A stretch of 64,000 nt of DNA from Candidatus Nitricoxidireducens bremensis (GTDB lineage: Bacteria; Pseudomonadota; Gammaproteobacteria; Burkholderiales; Rhodocyclaceae): contig JAOTRT010000003.1 of the NCBI GenBank assembly GCA_030247725.1, forward strand, positions 372,001-436,000, written 5' to 3'. The first letter of the stretch is position 1, and each line of letters starts with the position of its first letter. The translations under genes were made by a program, and so were the position numbers. Below the pieces are notes generated by a model that saw nothing but the letters and a program-made list of their open reading frames with translations, had not been told where the DNA came from and ran no database searches. Of this stretch, positions 27,732 to 36,423 are shown piece after piece.

Positions 27732-28603
27732 CAGCGGAACACCACCGTCTTGTTGCCGTGGACCAGCACCCGATCCTCCAAGTGGTAGCGCAGGCCGCGG
27801 GCCAGCACCGCCTTCTCGATGTCCTTGCCGTAGCGCACCAGGTCGTCGGGCGTGTCGGAGTGGTCTACGCGGATCACGTCCTGCTCGATAATGGGCCCCT
27901 GGTCCAGTTCGGCGGTGACGTAGTGGCAGGTGGCGCCGATCAGCTTGACGCCGCGCTGGTAGGCCTGGTGATAAGGCTTGGCGCCGACGAAGCTGGGCAG
28001 GAAGGAATGGTGGATGTTGATGATGCGTCCCGGATAGGCGACGCACATCTCCGGCGAGAGGATCTGCATGTAGCGCGCCAGCACCATGGTGTCGCCGCGC
28101 ACCTCCTCGAACAGGCGCTGCACCTCGGCGTAGGCCCTGGCCTTGTTGTCGGCCGTCACCGGCACGTGGTGGAAGGGAATGCCGTGCCACTCGACGAAGC
28201 CCTTGAAGGTGTCGTGGTTCGAGATCACGCAGGGAATCTCGATGTCCAGTTCCTTCGACTGCCAGCGCGCCAGCAGGTCGTAGAGGCAGTGTTCCTGCTT
28301 GCTGACGAGCACGACGACGCGCTTCTTCACCGCGGAGTCGCTGATCTTCCAGTCCATCTGCAGTTCCGCGGCGATGGGGGCGAAGCGTTCGCGGAACTCG
28401 GCGAGCATGAAGGGCAGGGAATCGGCCTTCACTTCGATGCGCATGAAGTAGCGCGCCTCGACGCCGTCCATGCCCGGATCGGCATGGAAGCTCGATTCGA
28501 GTATCCAGCCCCGGTGTTCGGCGATGAAGCCGGTGACGCGGGCGATGATGCCCGTGCGGTCGGGGCAGGACGCCGTCAGGGTGTAGAAGCGCTCGCGGTG
28601 CAT
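27731..28603 (-). CDS. purU: Formyltetrahydrofolate deformylase PurU
   Basis: PurU hydrolyses 10-formyl-tetrahydrofolate to formate and tetrahydrofolate, balancing the one-carbon pool. The 290-residue protein has an N-terminal ACT domain (TLTASCPDRTGIIARVTGFI) and the formyltransferase-like catalytic domain with RIINIHHSFLPSFVGAKPYH and the catalytic Asp in AELDQGPIIEQD. It overlaps thrH at the start and a membrane protein gene at the end, each by one base in a TGATG arrangement. The ACT domain usually responds to methionine or glycine. Confidence 0.95.
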   Translation of the reverse strand: MHRERFYTLTASCPDRTGIIARVTGFIAEHRGWILESSFHADPGMDGVEARYFMRIEVKADSLPFMLAEFRERFAPIAAELQMDWKISDSAVKKRVVVLVSKQEHCLYDLLARWQSKELDIEIPCVISNHDTFKGFVEWHGIPFHHVPVTADNKARAYAEVQRLFEEVRGDTMVLARYMQILSPEMCVAYPGRIINIHHSFLPSFVGAKPYHQAYQRGVKLIGATCHYVTAELDQGPIIEQDVIRVDHSDTPDDLVRYGKDIEKAVLARGLRYHLEDRVLVHGNKTVVFR

Positions 28604-29211
28604 CAGATGGTTCTTGAGGCCGTGTCGATGGCGGTGCGCAGTTCGGCGTAGTTGTTGGTCACCTGAAACTGGGGGAACTCGCGGATCACGTTCTCGGGTG
28701 CATGGAACAGGATGCCGGCATGGGCCTCGCCGAGCATGGCCGTGTCGTTGTAGGAATCGCCGGCGGCGATGACCTTGAAGTTGAGTTCCTTGAAGCGCTT
28801 GACCGCCTCCTTCTTCTGGTTCGGCATGCGCAGGTGGTAGTTCACCAGGAAGCCCCGAGCGTCCGCCTCCAGCTTGTGGCAGAACAGGGTCGGCATGCCG
28901 AGCTGCTGCATCAGGGGCATGGCGAACTCGTAGAAGGTGTCGGACAGGATGATGACCTGGAAGTCCCGGCGCAGGGCGTCGAGGAAGTCCTTGGCGCCGG
29001 CCATGGGGCCCATGTCGGCGATCACCTTCTGGATGTCCGGCAGGCCCAGCTTGTGCTGTTCCAGCAGGCCCAGGCGGTACTTCATGAGCTTGTCGTAGTC
29101 GGGCTCGTCCCGCGTGGTGCGGCGCAGTTCGGGAATGCCGGTGCGTTCGGAGAATTCGATCCAGATTTCGGGGACCAGCACACCTTCGAGGTCGAGGCAG
29201 ACGAGTTGCAC
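28603..29211 (-). CDS. thrH: ThrH phosphoserine phosphatase/homoserine phosphotransferase
   Basis: The GTG at 29211 follows a GGAG site and gives 202 residues starting with the HAD motif CLDLEGVLVPE, where Asp7 is the nucleophile. The sequence EIWIEFSERTGIPELRRTTRDEPDYDKLM-type block is diagnostic of ThrH (seen in pieces here), with ILSDTFYEF and GDSYNDTAMLGEA as later HAD motifs. ThrH can dephosphorylate phosphoserine or move phosphate to homoserine. It is coupled to purU, linking serine/threonine supply with one-carbon flow. Confidence 0.93.
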   Translation of the reverse strand: MQLVCLDLEGVLVPEIWIEFSERTGIPELRRTTRDEPDYDKLMKYRLGLLEQHKLGLPDIQKVIADMGPMAGAKDFLDALRRDFQVIILSDTFYEFAMPLMQQLGMPTLFCHKLEADARGFLVNYHLRMPNQKKEAVKRFKELNFKVIAAGDSYNDTAMLGEAHAGILFHAPENVIREFPQFQVTNNYAELRTAIDTASRTI

Positions 29212-29336
29212 GGAAAGCTCCTGAACGGCTTGAAAAGGCAGGATTTTACGCGAAAGACCCCGGTCGCGCCGGGGCTGCGTGGCTTGCGGGGAAAGTGTCG
29301 CCGTCGGACGGGGAGGCCCGCCGGGCTTGCCCGGCC

Positions 29337-30455
29337 TCAGGCGACGCAGAGGATGCTGGGATCGCCCTCGCCGGCCTTGGCCATGCGTTCGAGCTGGTCC
29401 AGCACTTCCATGCTGGCCCGCTCCATTTCGCCCACCTCTTCGAGCCCCTTGTCCAGGTCGCCGGCACGGAGCGCCCGCACCGCCGACTGGCCGTGGGCGT
29501 GGACCCGCTTGTGGGGCGGCTCCACCTCGGCGTAGCCGGGCAGGACCGAGAAGCAGGCCTTGCCGTCGCCCTCGTAGTACCACTTGCCGAGGCGGCAGCC
29601 GGTATGGCTGGCGAAGTCGTCCGGTCCCTTGTCGGAGGTGCCGAGAAAAACCCGGTAAATTTCCATCTTGAAGACCAGATGATCCTTCTTCGCCGTCTCG
29701 ACGAAGCTGCGCAGGGCGGTGGCGGCGATGGTCTGGGTCATATCCTTCGACATCTGCACCAGATTGTCGATGCTGCCGAAGGCCTGCTCGCCGTCGGCGC
29801 GCATGACGGCCATCTCATCCGGGTTCACTTCGGCCAGGCTCTTGAGATTGGTGGCCTCCTCCTGGACGCGGGCCACCAGGCCGGAAATCTCCGACGTGGA
29901 TGCTGTCGTGCGCTCGGCAAGCTTGCGCACCTCGTCGGCCACCACGGCGAAGCCGCGGCCGGCCTCGCCGGCCCGCGCCGCCTCGATGGCGGCGTTGAGG
30001 GCCAGCAGATTGGTCTGGTCGGCGATCTCCTTGATGAGCTGGACGATGCCGTTGATGCGTCCGGTGCGTTCGTGGAGCTGGTCGATGGCCTCGGCGCTGC
30101 GGTGGGTGCGGTCGGCCAGCTGGGTTACGTGCTCGTGGAGGCGGTGCACCGTCTGGCGGCTGTGGGCGGTTTCGCTGGAGGCCTTGATCGACTCCTGGGT
30201 CTCCTGCTTCATGGCGTTGGCCAGCGTGGCGAGGCTGGTCTGGACGGCCTTGGCCGATTCGCCGAACTGATGGAGATGGGGCGCCAGGGCCTTGAAGAAG
30301 GCGAGTTGGGCTTCCGTCGCGCCGCGGGCCTGTTCGGCGGCGGCCAAGTCCGATTCGAGGGCGGCGATGCGCGCGGTCTGGTCGGCCTCCCGCGCCAGGG
30401 CGGATGCCAGTTGTTGTTCCAGGTCCTGAATCTTCCTGCGCGACGAGCCGAACAT
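29337..30455 (-). CDS. Soluble methyl-accepting chemotaxis protein with CZB domain
   Basis: The 372-residue receptor has no membrane helix. It starts with a coiled coil (about 5-45), followed by a short MCP signalling hairpin whose tip contains [20 protein letters not shown] and [15 protein letters not shown]-terminal chemoreceptor zinc-binding (CZB) domain starts at [15 protein letters not shown] and continues through [14 protein letters not shown] and [12 protein letters not shown], supplying the zinc ligands. CZB receptors respond to zinc, hypochlorite or redox stress, so cytoplasmic sensing is likely. The hairpin is shorter than in classical MCPs. Confidence 0.92.
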   Translation of the reverse strand: MFGSSRRKIQDLEQQLASALAREADQTARIAALESDLAAAEQARGATEAQLAFFKALAPHLHQFGESAKAVQTSLATLANAMKQETQESIKASSETAHSRQTVHRLHEHVTQLADRTHRSAEAIDQLHERTGRINGIVQLIKEIADQTNLLALNAAIEAARAGEAGRGFAVVADEVRKLAERTTASTSEISGLVARVQEEATNLKSLAEVNPDEMAVMRADGEQAFGSIDNLVQMSKDMTQTIAATALRSFVETAKKDHLVFKMEIYRVFLGTSDKGPDDFASHTGCRLGKWYYEGDGKACFSVLPGYAEVEPPHKRVHAHGQSAVRALRAGDLDKGLEEVGEMERASMEVLDQLERMAKAGEGDPSILCVA

Positions 30456-30488
30456 CGGATACTCCCGGGATCAATAAGCAAGACCGAC

Positions 30489-30519
30489 AAAAAGCGGCCC
30501 CGAATATTACCCTTGGCCG
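30489..30519 (-). terminator. Possible weak terminator after the ABC-F gene
   Basis: On the minus strand CGGCC and GGCCG, separated by 15 bases, are followed by CTTTTTG. The stem is only five pairs with a long loop. A second dyad, TGGCCG facing CGGCCA (30514-30531), overlaps it. It lies between the ABC-F stop and the chemoreceptor start. Confidence 0.3.
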
Positions 30520-30571
30520 ATATTCCGGCCATCTATACAAATGGACTAGAAACAGCCGTAGAAGCTTGTCC

Positions 30572-32464
30572 TCAGGGGGTGGGGAGGCCTTCGAGCTCGT
30601 CCTGGACTTCGAGCCAGCGTTCCTCCGCGGAGGCGATGGCGGCCTGCAGTTCGGCCTGGCGCCGGTGCAGGGTTTCCAGCCGTGCCCGGTCCGGTGCCGC
30701 ATAGATTTCCGGGTCGGCAAGCTGCTCGTCAAGGCCGGCCAGCTCGGCCTGCCAGCCGGCAAGCTGCTTCTCCAGCTTTTCCGTCTCCTTCACCAGGGGG
30801 CGTCGCCGTGCCAGCAGCGCCTGCCGTTCGCCGGCCGCCAGAACGCGGGCATCGCGGCGCGCGGCCTTGCTCTCATCCGGTGTCTTCTGGGCGGCGCGGG
30901 CCTCGGCCAGCCAGGCGGCGTAGTCGTCCAGGTCGCCGTCGAAGGGTCGAACGGCGCCGTCGGCCACCAGCCAGAGTTCGTCGCAGGTGGTGCGCAGCAG
31001 GTGGCGGTCGTGGGACACCAGTACCACGCCGGCATCGGTTTCCTGCAGGGCCAGGGTCAGGGCCTCGCGCATCTCCAGGTCCAGGTGGTTGGTGGGTTCG
31101 TCCAGCAGCAGCAGGTTGGGCCGCCGCCGGATCAGCAGGGCCAGCACCAACCGCGCCTTCTCTCCACCGGAGAAGCGTCCGCAGGGGGCCGTCACCATGT
31201 CGCCGCGGAAATCGAAGCCGCCCAGGTAGTCGCGCAGCTCCTGCTCCCGGGTCTGGGGTTCCTGGCGCACCAGGTGCTGCAGGGGCGATTCCTCGGGCCG
31301 CAGCAGTTCCACCTGATGCTGGGCGAAGTAGCCGATGGCCAGGTGGCGGCCCTCCCGGCGTACGCCGGCCAACGGTGGCAGATCGCCCACCAGCAGCTTC
31401 ACCAGGGTGGACTTGCCGGCGCCGTTGCGGCCCAGCAGGCCCAGGCGGGCGCCGGGTCGCAGGGTCAGGGTGATGCGTTCGAGGAGCGGCGCATCGCCGT
31501 AGCCGACGGCGGCGTTCTCGATAGCCAGCAGCGGGTCCGAGAAACCTTCCGGCTCGCGGAAACGGAAGCTGAAGGGCGTATCCACATGGGCCGCCGCGAT
31601 CTCCTCCATGCGCGCCAGGGCCTTGATGCGGCTCTGGGCCTGGCGCGCCTTGGTGGCCTTGGCGCGAAAGCGCTCGACGAACTTCTCCAGGTGGGCGACT
31701 TCCCGCAACTGCTTCTCGTGCATGGCCTGCTGGGCGGCGAGCCGCTCGGCGCGGGTGCGTTCGAAGGCCGAGTAGTTGCCGCTATAAAGGGTCATGCGGC
31801 AGCTCTCGATGTGGAGCGTCTGGCCGACCACGGCATCGAGAAAGTCCCGGTCGTGGGAGATCATCAGCAGGGTGCCGGCATAGCTCTTGAGCCAGCCTTC
31901 GAGCCAGAGCACGGCGTCCAGGTCCAGGTGGTTGGTGGGCTCGTCCAGCAGCAGCAGGTCCGAGCGGCACATCAGCGCCCGCGCCAGGTTCAGGCGTACG
32001 CGCCAGCCGCCGGAGAACTCGGCCACCGGCCTGGCGAAGTCGGCGTCGGCGAAGCCCAGGCCGTGGAGCAGCTCGGCCGCGCGGGCGCGGGCCGCGTAGC
32101 CGCCGATCTCCTCCAGGCGGCCGTGCAATTCGGCGATGCGCATGCCCTCGTGGGCCGCCTCGGCGGCGGCCAGTTCGCGCTCGATGCGACGCAGCTCGGC
32201 GTCGCCGTCGAGGGTGAATTCTAGTGCCGCGTCGGGCAGGGCCGGCGTGTCCTGGGCCACGTGGGCCACGGTCCAGCGGGCCGGCCATTCCAGGTCGCCG
32301 CGCTCGGCGTGGAGTTCGCCCCGCAGCAGGGCGAGGAAGGAGGACTTGCCGCAGCCGTTGGCGCCCACCAGGCCGACCTTCCAGCCCGGATGGAGCTGGA
32401 AGGAGGCGTCTTCGACGAGGGGACTGCCGCCGCGGGCGAAACAGAGGTTGCGGGAGAGGATCAT
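30572..32464 (-). CDS. ABC-F family ATPase (YheS/Uup-like)
   Basis: The 630-residue soluble protein has two ABC cassettes: Walker A GANGCGKSSF and GRNGAGKSTL, signatures EFSGGWRVRLNLARAL and FSGGEKARLVLALL, and Walker B segments LLLDEPTNHLDL twice. The two are joined by the charged ABC-F linker helix (ERTRAERLAAQQAMHEK), and a coiled-coil C-terminal domain ends the protein. ABC-F proteins act on the ribosome E site to relieve stalling or confer antibiotic protection. Domain layout best fits the YheS subgroup; I see no resistance-specific feature. Confidence 0.92.
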   Translation of the reverse strand: MILSRNLCFARGGSPLVEDASFQLHPGWKVGLVGANGCGKSSFLALLRGELHAERGDLEWPARWTVAHVAQDTPALPDAALEFTLDGDAELRRIERELAAAEAAHEGMRIAELHGRLEEIGGYAARARAAELLHGLGFADADFARPVAEFSGGWRVRLNLARALMCRSDLLLLDEPTNHLDLDAVLWLEGWLKSYAGTLLMISHDRDFLDAVVGQTLHIESCRMTLYSGNYSAFERTRAERLAAQQAMHEKQLREVAHLEKFVERFRAKATKARQAQSRIKALARMEEIAAAHVDTPFSFRFREPEGFSDPLLAIENAAVGYGDAPLLERITLTLRPGARLGLLGRNGAGKSTLVKLLVGDLPPLAGVRREGRHLAIGYFAQHQVELLRPEESPLQHLVRQEPQTREQELRDYLGGFDFRGDMVTAPCGRFSGGEKARLVLALLIRRRPNLLLLDEPTNHLDLEMREALTLALQETDAGVVLVSHDRHLLRTTCDELWLVADGAVRPFDGDLDDYAAWLAEARAAQKTPDESKAARRDARVLAAGERQALLARRRPLVKETEKLEKQLAGWQAELAGLDEQLADPEIYAAPDRARLETLHRRQAELQAAIASAEERWLEVQDELEGLPTP

Positions 32465-32509
32465 GAACGGATAGGATGCGTCGCAACTTGGATTTTAGAG
32501 GATAGGAGC

Positions 32510-32968
32510 ATGCGTTTCCTTGCCGTACTGTCGATTTGCGCCGCCGCCACGGCCTGGGCCCAGGAGGCGCCGCCCTTTGCGGGCGAGGGGCGCGAGCAGT
32601 TGGAGGAGCGGGCCCGCAGCCTGCAGGAGCAGGGCAAGGAAATGCGCAAGGAGGCCGAACTCCGCCTCGAAGAGGAAACCCGGGCCTGCTGGAAGAAGTT
32701 CCTTGTCACCCGCTGCATGGATCAGGCCAAGCAGGTGAAATACGAGCGCTTCGACGAGGCACGCAAGCTGGAACAGGAAGCCCGCAACATCGAGCGGGAA
32801 TTGCGCCGTCGCGAGGCTGCCGCCCGCGCCGCCCGCTGGGCCGAGGAACTGCCGCAGCGCGAGGCCGAGGCCGCCGCCCAGGCCGAACGGAACCGCCAGG
32901 CCCAGCAGGAAGCCATGGAGCGCGTGGAAAGAAAGCGCGAGGAAGCCGCAAGACGCGACGCCCGCTGA
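32510..32968 (+). CDS. Secreted coiled-coil protein of unknown function
   Basis: A signal peptide (MRFLAVLSICAAATAWA) is followed by about 135 residues that are almost all charged helix, rich in Glu, Arg and Ala. Two cysteines flank a short stretch (ACWKKFLVTRC) that could form a disulfide. It looks like a periplasmic coiled coil with no known domain. An AGGAG site precedes the ATG. Its stop overlaps the methyltransferase start as TGATG, so the two are co-translated, an odd pairing for a secreted protein. Confidence 0.78.
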   Translation: MRFLAVLSICAAATAWAQEAPPFAGEGREQLEERARSLQEQGKEMRKEAELRLEEETRACWKKFLVTRCMDQAKQVKYERFDEARKLEQEARNIERELRRREAAARAARWAEELPQREAEAAAQAERNRQAQQEAMERVERKREEAARRDAR

Positions 32969-34149
32969 TGCCGACGACGCCCATGGCCGCCGTGCGCGAC
33001 GTTGCCATCCACGGACAGGTCTTCACGCCCGCTGCCGTGGTGGATCGCATGGTCGGCATGATCCGCAACCAGGGCCGCATCCTGGAGCCGTCCTGCGGCG
33101 ACGGCGCCTTCGTCGCCCGCATTCCGCCCCACTATCCCGACGTGGTCGCCATCGAGCTCGACCCCGCCCACTGTCCGGACGGGGCCCTCAACATGGATTT
33201 CTTCACCTATCCGGAAAGCGAGCAGTTCGACACCATCATCGGCAACCCGCCCTACGTGAAGGCGCGCGACGTGCTGCCGGCAACGCGGCGCCACTTCTCC
33301 ACCCAGTTGCTGGACGGCCACGCCAACCTCTACCTGCATTTCATCGAGAAGTGCGTGCGCCACCTGAAGCCCGGCGGCGAGCTGATCTTCATCACGCCGC
33401 GGGACTTCCTCAAGGCCACGGGCGCGGCGCGCCTCAACACCTGGCTGTTCGACCAGGGCACCATCACCGACTTCGACGACCTGGGCGACGCCCGCATCTT
33501 CGCGGGCGTGGTGCCCAACTGCGCCATCTGGCGCTTCGAGAAGGGCAACCGCAGCCGCCGTCTGCGGGACGGCCGCCGCATGGTGCTGGCCGGCGGCCAG
33601 ATCCTGCTGACGCGCGGCATCTACAGCGTGCCCCTGAAGAGCGTCTTCGCCGTGAAGGTGGGCGCCGTCTCGGGGGCCGACGAGATTTTCGCCAATGCGG
33701 AGCTCGGCAACGTCGACTTCGTCTGCTCGAAGACGGCCCGGACCGGCGAACTGCGGCGCATGATCTTCGATGCGCCCCTGCCCTGGCTGGAGCAGTTCAA
33801 GGAGCGCCTGCTGGCGCGCCGCGTGGCGAAGTTCGACGAGAACAACTGGTGGAAATGGGGGCGCCGCCACCATGTCTCCGATGCGCCGCGCATCTATGTG
33901 AACGGCAAGACACGCAATCCCCAACCCTTCTTCGTGCATGAGTGCCGCAACTACGACGGCGCCGTGCTGGCCCTGTTTCCCCATCGCCGGGACGCCGACG
34001 TGCAGCGGCTCGCCGCCATGCTCAACGAGGTGGATTGGCACGAACTCGGTTTCGTCTGCGACGGCCGCTTCCTGTTCGCCCAGCGCAGCCTGGAGAATGC
34101 GCTGCTGCCCGAGGATTTCGCTGCCTACGAGGTGGGTGGCCTGATCTGA
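32968..34149 (+). CDS. Solitary N6-adenine DNA methyltransferase (Eco57I-like)
   Basis: The 393-residue protein has a SAM-binding motif I (ILEPSCGDGAF at about 38-48) and the amino-methyltransferase catalytic motif NPPY at 93-96, followed by the Eco57I-type block AGVVPNCAIWRFEKGN. The C-terminal 200 residues would hold the target-recognition domain. No restriction enzyme gene is nearby, so it is either a regulatory or protective solitary methylase, or a methylase for another substrate such as protein or RNA. It is coupled to a secreted coiled-coil gene and precedes gshA by 44 bases. Confidence 0.8.
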   Translation: MPTTPMAAVRDVAIHGQVFTPAAVVDRMVGMIRNQGRILEPSCGDGAFVARIPPHYPDVVAIELDPAHCPDGALNMDFFTYPESEQFDTIIGNPPYVKARDVLPATRRHFSTQLLDGHANLYLHFIEKCVRHLKPGGELIFITPRDFLKATGAARLNTWLFDQGTITDFDDLGDARIFAGVVPNCAIWRFEKGNRSRRLRDGRRMVLAGGQILLTRGIYSVPLKSVFAVKVGAVSGADEIFANAELGNVDFVCSKTARTGELRRMIFDAPLPWLEQFKERLLARRVAKFDENNWWKWGRRHHVSDAPRIYVNGKTRNPQPFFVHECRNYDGAVLALFPHRRDADVQRLAAMLNEVDWHELGFVCDGRFLFAQRSLENALLPEDFAAYEVGGLI

Positions 34150-34193
34150 TTCCGTCATCGCGGAAGGCGCCGGTGGTGGGATAATCCCGCCTT

Positions 34194-35483
34194 ATGGTTC
34201 CTCATCTGACGACCGCCCTTACCGGCCCCCTGCTCGAACTCGAAAAGCGCTTCCTCGACGGCATGACGGTGATCGAGCACTGGCTGCGCAGCCAGTGGAA
34301 CGAGCACACGCCGCCCTTCTACGCTTCGGTGGACCTGCGCAACGCCGGCTTCAAGCTGGCGCCTGTGGACACCAACCTGTTCCCCGGCGGCTTCAACAAC
34401 CTGAATCCGGCCTTCCTGCCCCTGTGCATCCAGGCCGCCATGTCGGCTATCGAGAAGATCTGCCCCGAAGCGAGAAACCTGCTGCTGGTGCCCGAGAACC
34501 ACACGCGCAACCAGTTCTACCTGATGAACGTGGCACGGCTGGCGACCATCCTGCGCCACACCGGCCTCAACGTGCGTATCGGCTCCCTGCTGCCGGACAT
34601 CGCGGCACCCACCACCCTCGACCTGCCCGACGGCCAGAAGCTGGTGCTGGAACCCCTCAAGCGCCTCGGTCCGGAAGGCCGCCGCCTCGGCCTCGACGGC
34701 TTCGACCCCTGCGCCGTGCTGCTCAACAACGACCTGTCGGCCGGCGTGCATCCGCTGCTGGAAAACCTCCACGAGCAGTTCGTCATCCCGCCGCTCCACG
34801 CCGGCTGGCATGCGCGCCGCAAGTCGCGCCACTTCACCGCCTACCAGGAGGTGGCCAACGCCTTCGCCGCCGCCATGGGCATCGATCCCTGGCTCATCAA
34901 TCCCGAGTTCGAGGTCTGCGGCAAGATCGATTTCCACGAACGTACCGGCGAGGAATGCCTGGCCGCCAACATCGATACGCTGCTCTACCGCATCCGCGCC
35001 AAGTACCAGGAATACGGCATCGACGAGAAGCCCTTCGTCATCGTCAAGGCCGACGCCGGCACCTATGGCATGGGCATCATGACGGTGTACGACGCCGCCG
35101 AGGTGAAGAGCCTCAACCGCAAGCAGCGCAACAAGATGGCGGTGGTGAAGGAGGGCCTGCAGGTCACCGAGGTCATCATCCAGGAAGGCGTGCCGACCTT
35201 CGAGACGGTGGACGAGGGCACCGCCGAGCCGGTGGTCTATATGATCGACCGCTATGTGGTGGGCGGCTTCTACCGCGTGAACACGGCGCGCGGACGCGAC
35301 GAGAACCTCAACGCGCCGGGCATGCAGTTCAAGCCCCTGTCCTTCGAGACCGGCTGCACCCTGCCCGACTGCTGCCTTGCCCCCGACGCGGCGCCCAACC
35401 GCTTCTACGCCTACGGCGTCGTCGCCCGCCTGGCGCTGCTGGCCGCCGCCCACGAGCTGGAACGTTCCGCGCCGGAGGCGTAG
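34194..35483 (+). CDS. gshA: Glutamate-cysteine ligase, Thiobacillus-type GshA
   Basis: This 429-residue enzyme catalyses the first step of glutathione synthesis. It belongs to the TIGR02049-like family found in beta- and gammaproteobacteria, unrelated in sequence to E. coli GshA. Characteristic stretches are WNEHTPPFYASVDLRNAGFK, VDTNLFPGGFNNLN, KADAGTYGMGIMTVYDAAEV and VVGGFYRVNTARGRDENLNA. The gene is followed two bases later by gshB, which strengthens the assignment. Confidence 0.92.
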   Translation: MVPHLTTALTGPLLELEKRFLDGMTVIEHWLRSQWNEHTPPFYASVDLRNAGFKLAPVDTNLFPGGFNNLNPAFLPLCIQAAMSAIEKICPEARNLLLVPENHTRNQFYLMNVARLATILRHTGLNVRIGSLLPDIAAPTTLDLPDGQKLVLEPLKRLGPEGRRLGLDGFDPCAVLLNNDLSAGVHPLLENLHEQFVIPPLHAGWHARRKSRHFTAYQEVANAFAAAMGIDPWLINPEFEVCGKIDFHERTGEECLAANIDTLLYRIRAKYQEYGIDEKPFVIVKADAGTYGMGIMTVYDAAEVKSLNRKQRNKMAVVKEGLQVTEVIIQEGVPTFETVDEGTAEPVVYMIDRYVVGGFYRVNTARGRDENLNAPGMQFKPLSFETGCTLPDCCLAPDAAPNRFYAYGVVARLALLAAAHELERSAPEA

Positions 35484-35484
35484 G

Positions 35485-36423
35485 GTGCGTTTCGCCTTCA
35501 TCGTCGACCCCCTGGCCTCGCTGAAGGCCTACAAGGACAGCAGCGTCGCCATGATGCGCGCCGCCGCCAAGCGGGGCCACGAGTGCTGGACCATCCAGCG
35601 GGAAACCCTGGCCTGGCGCGGCGGCGAAGTCGCCGCCGAGGCGGTGCGCGTGGAGCCCCGGGACGGCGACGACTGGTTCGTCGCCCCCGAGCGACGCCTG
35701 TGCGCGCTGCAGGACTTCGATGCCGTGCTGATGCGCCAGGACCCGCCCTTCGACTTCGAGTACATCGCCGCCACCTGGCTGCTGGAGCGGGCCGAGGCGG
35801 CCGGCGCCCGGGTCTTCAACCGGCCGCGGGCGATCCGCGACCATTCGGAGAAGGTGGCCATCGTCGAGTTCCCCGAGTTCATTCCGCCGACCCTGGTGGC
35901 CCGCGACGAGGCGGCCATCCATGGCTTCCTCGACGAGCAGCAGGACTGCGTGCTCAAGCCCCTCGACGGCATGGGCGGCAGTTCGGTGTTCCGCGTCGGC
36001 GCCGCCGACCCCAACCGCAACGTCATCGTCGAAACCCTGACGGCCCACGGCGCGCGCACCGTCATGGTCCAGCGCTACCTGCCGGAGATCGTCCAGGGCG
36101 ACAAGCGCATCCTGCTCATCGACGGCGAGCCGGTGCCCTACGCCCTGGCGCGCATTCCCAAGCCCGGCGAGTTCCGCGGCAACCTGGCCACCGGCGGTAC
36201 CGGGCGCGCCCAGCCCCTGTCGCCGCGGGACCGGGAGATTGCGGAAGGGCTCGGCCCCCGCCTGCGGGAGCGGGGCCTGCTGCTGGTGGGCATCGATGTC
36301 ATCGGCGACTGTCTCACGGAGATCAACGTCACCAGCCCCACCTGTTTCGTCGAGATCGCCCGGCAGACGGGTTACGACGTGGCCGGGCGTTTCGTCGACG
36401 CCCTGGAGGCGGCGGCGCGATGA
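35485..36423 (+). CDS. gshB: Glutathione synthetase GshB
   Basis: GshB adds glycine to gamma-glutamylcysteine using ATP. The 312-residue protein starts at a GTG (MRFAFIVDPLASLKAYKDSS), has the ATP-grasp segments VLKPLDGMGGSSVFRV and GDKRILLIDGEPVPYALARI, and ends with EINVTSPTCFVEIARQTG, a strong GshB signature. It lies two bases after gshA and overlaps apbE by ATGA, so the three are read together. Confidence 0.96.
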   Translation: MRFAFIVDPLASLKAYKDSSVAMMRAAAKRGHECWTIQRETLAWRGGEVAAEAVRVEPRDGDDWFVAPERRLCALQDFDAVLMRQDPPFDFEYIAATWLLERAEAAGARVFNRPRAIRDHSEKVAIVEFPEFIPPTLVARDEAAIHGFLDEQQDCVLKPLDGMGGSSVFRVGAADPNRNVIVETLTAHGARTVMVQRYLPEIVQGDKRILLIDGEPVPYALARIPKPGEFRGNLATGGTGRAQPLSPRDREIAEGLGPRLRERGLLLVGIDVIGDCLTEINVTSPTCFVEIARQTGYDVAGRFVDALEAAAR

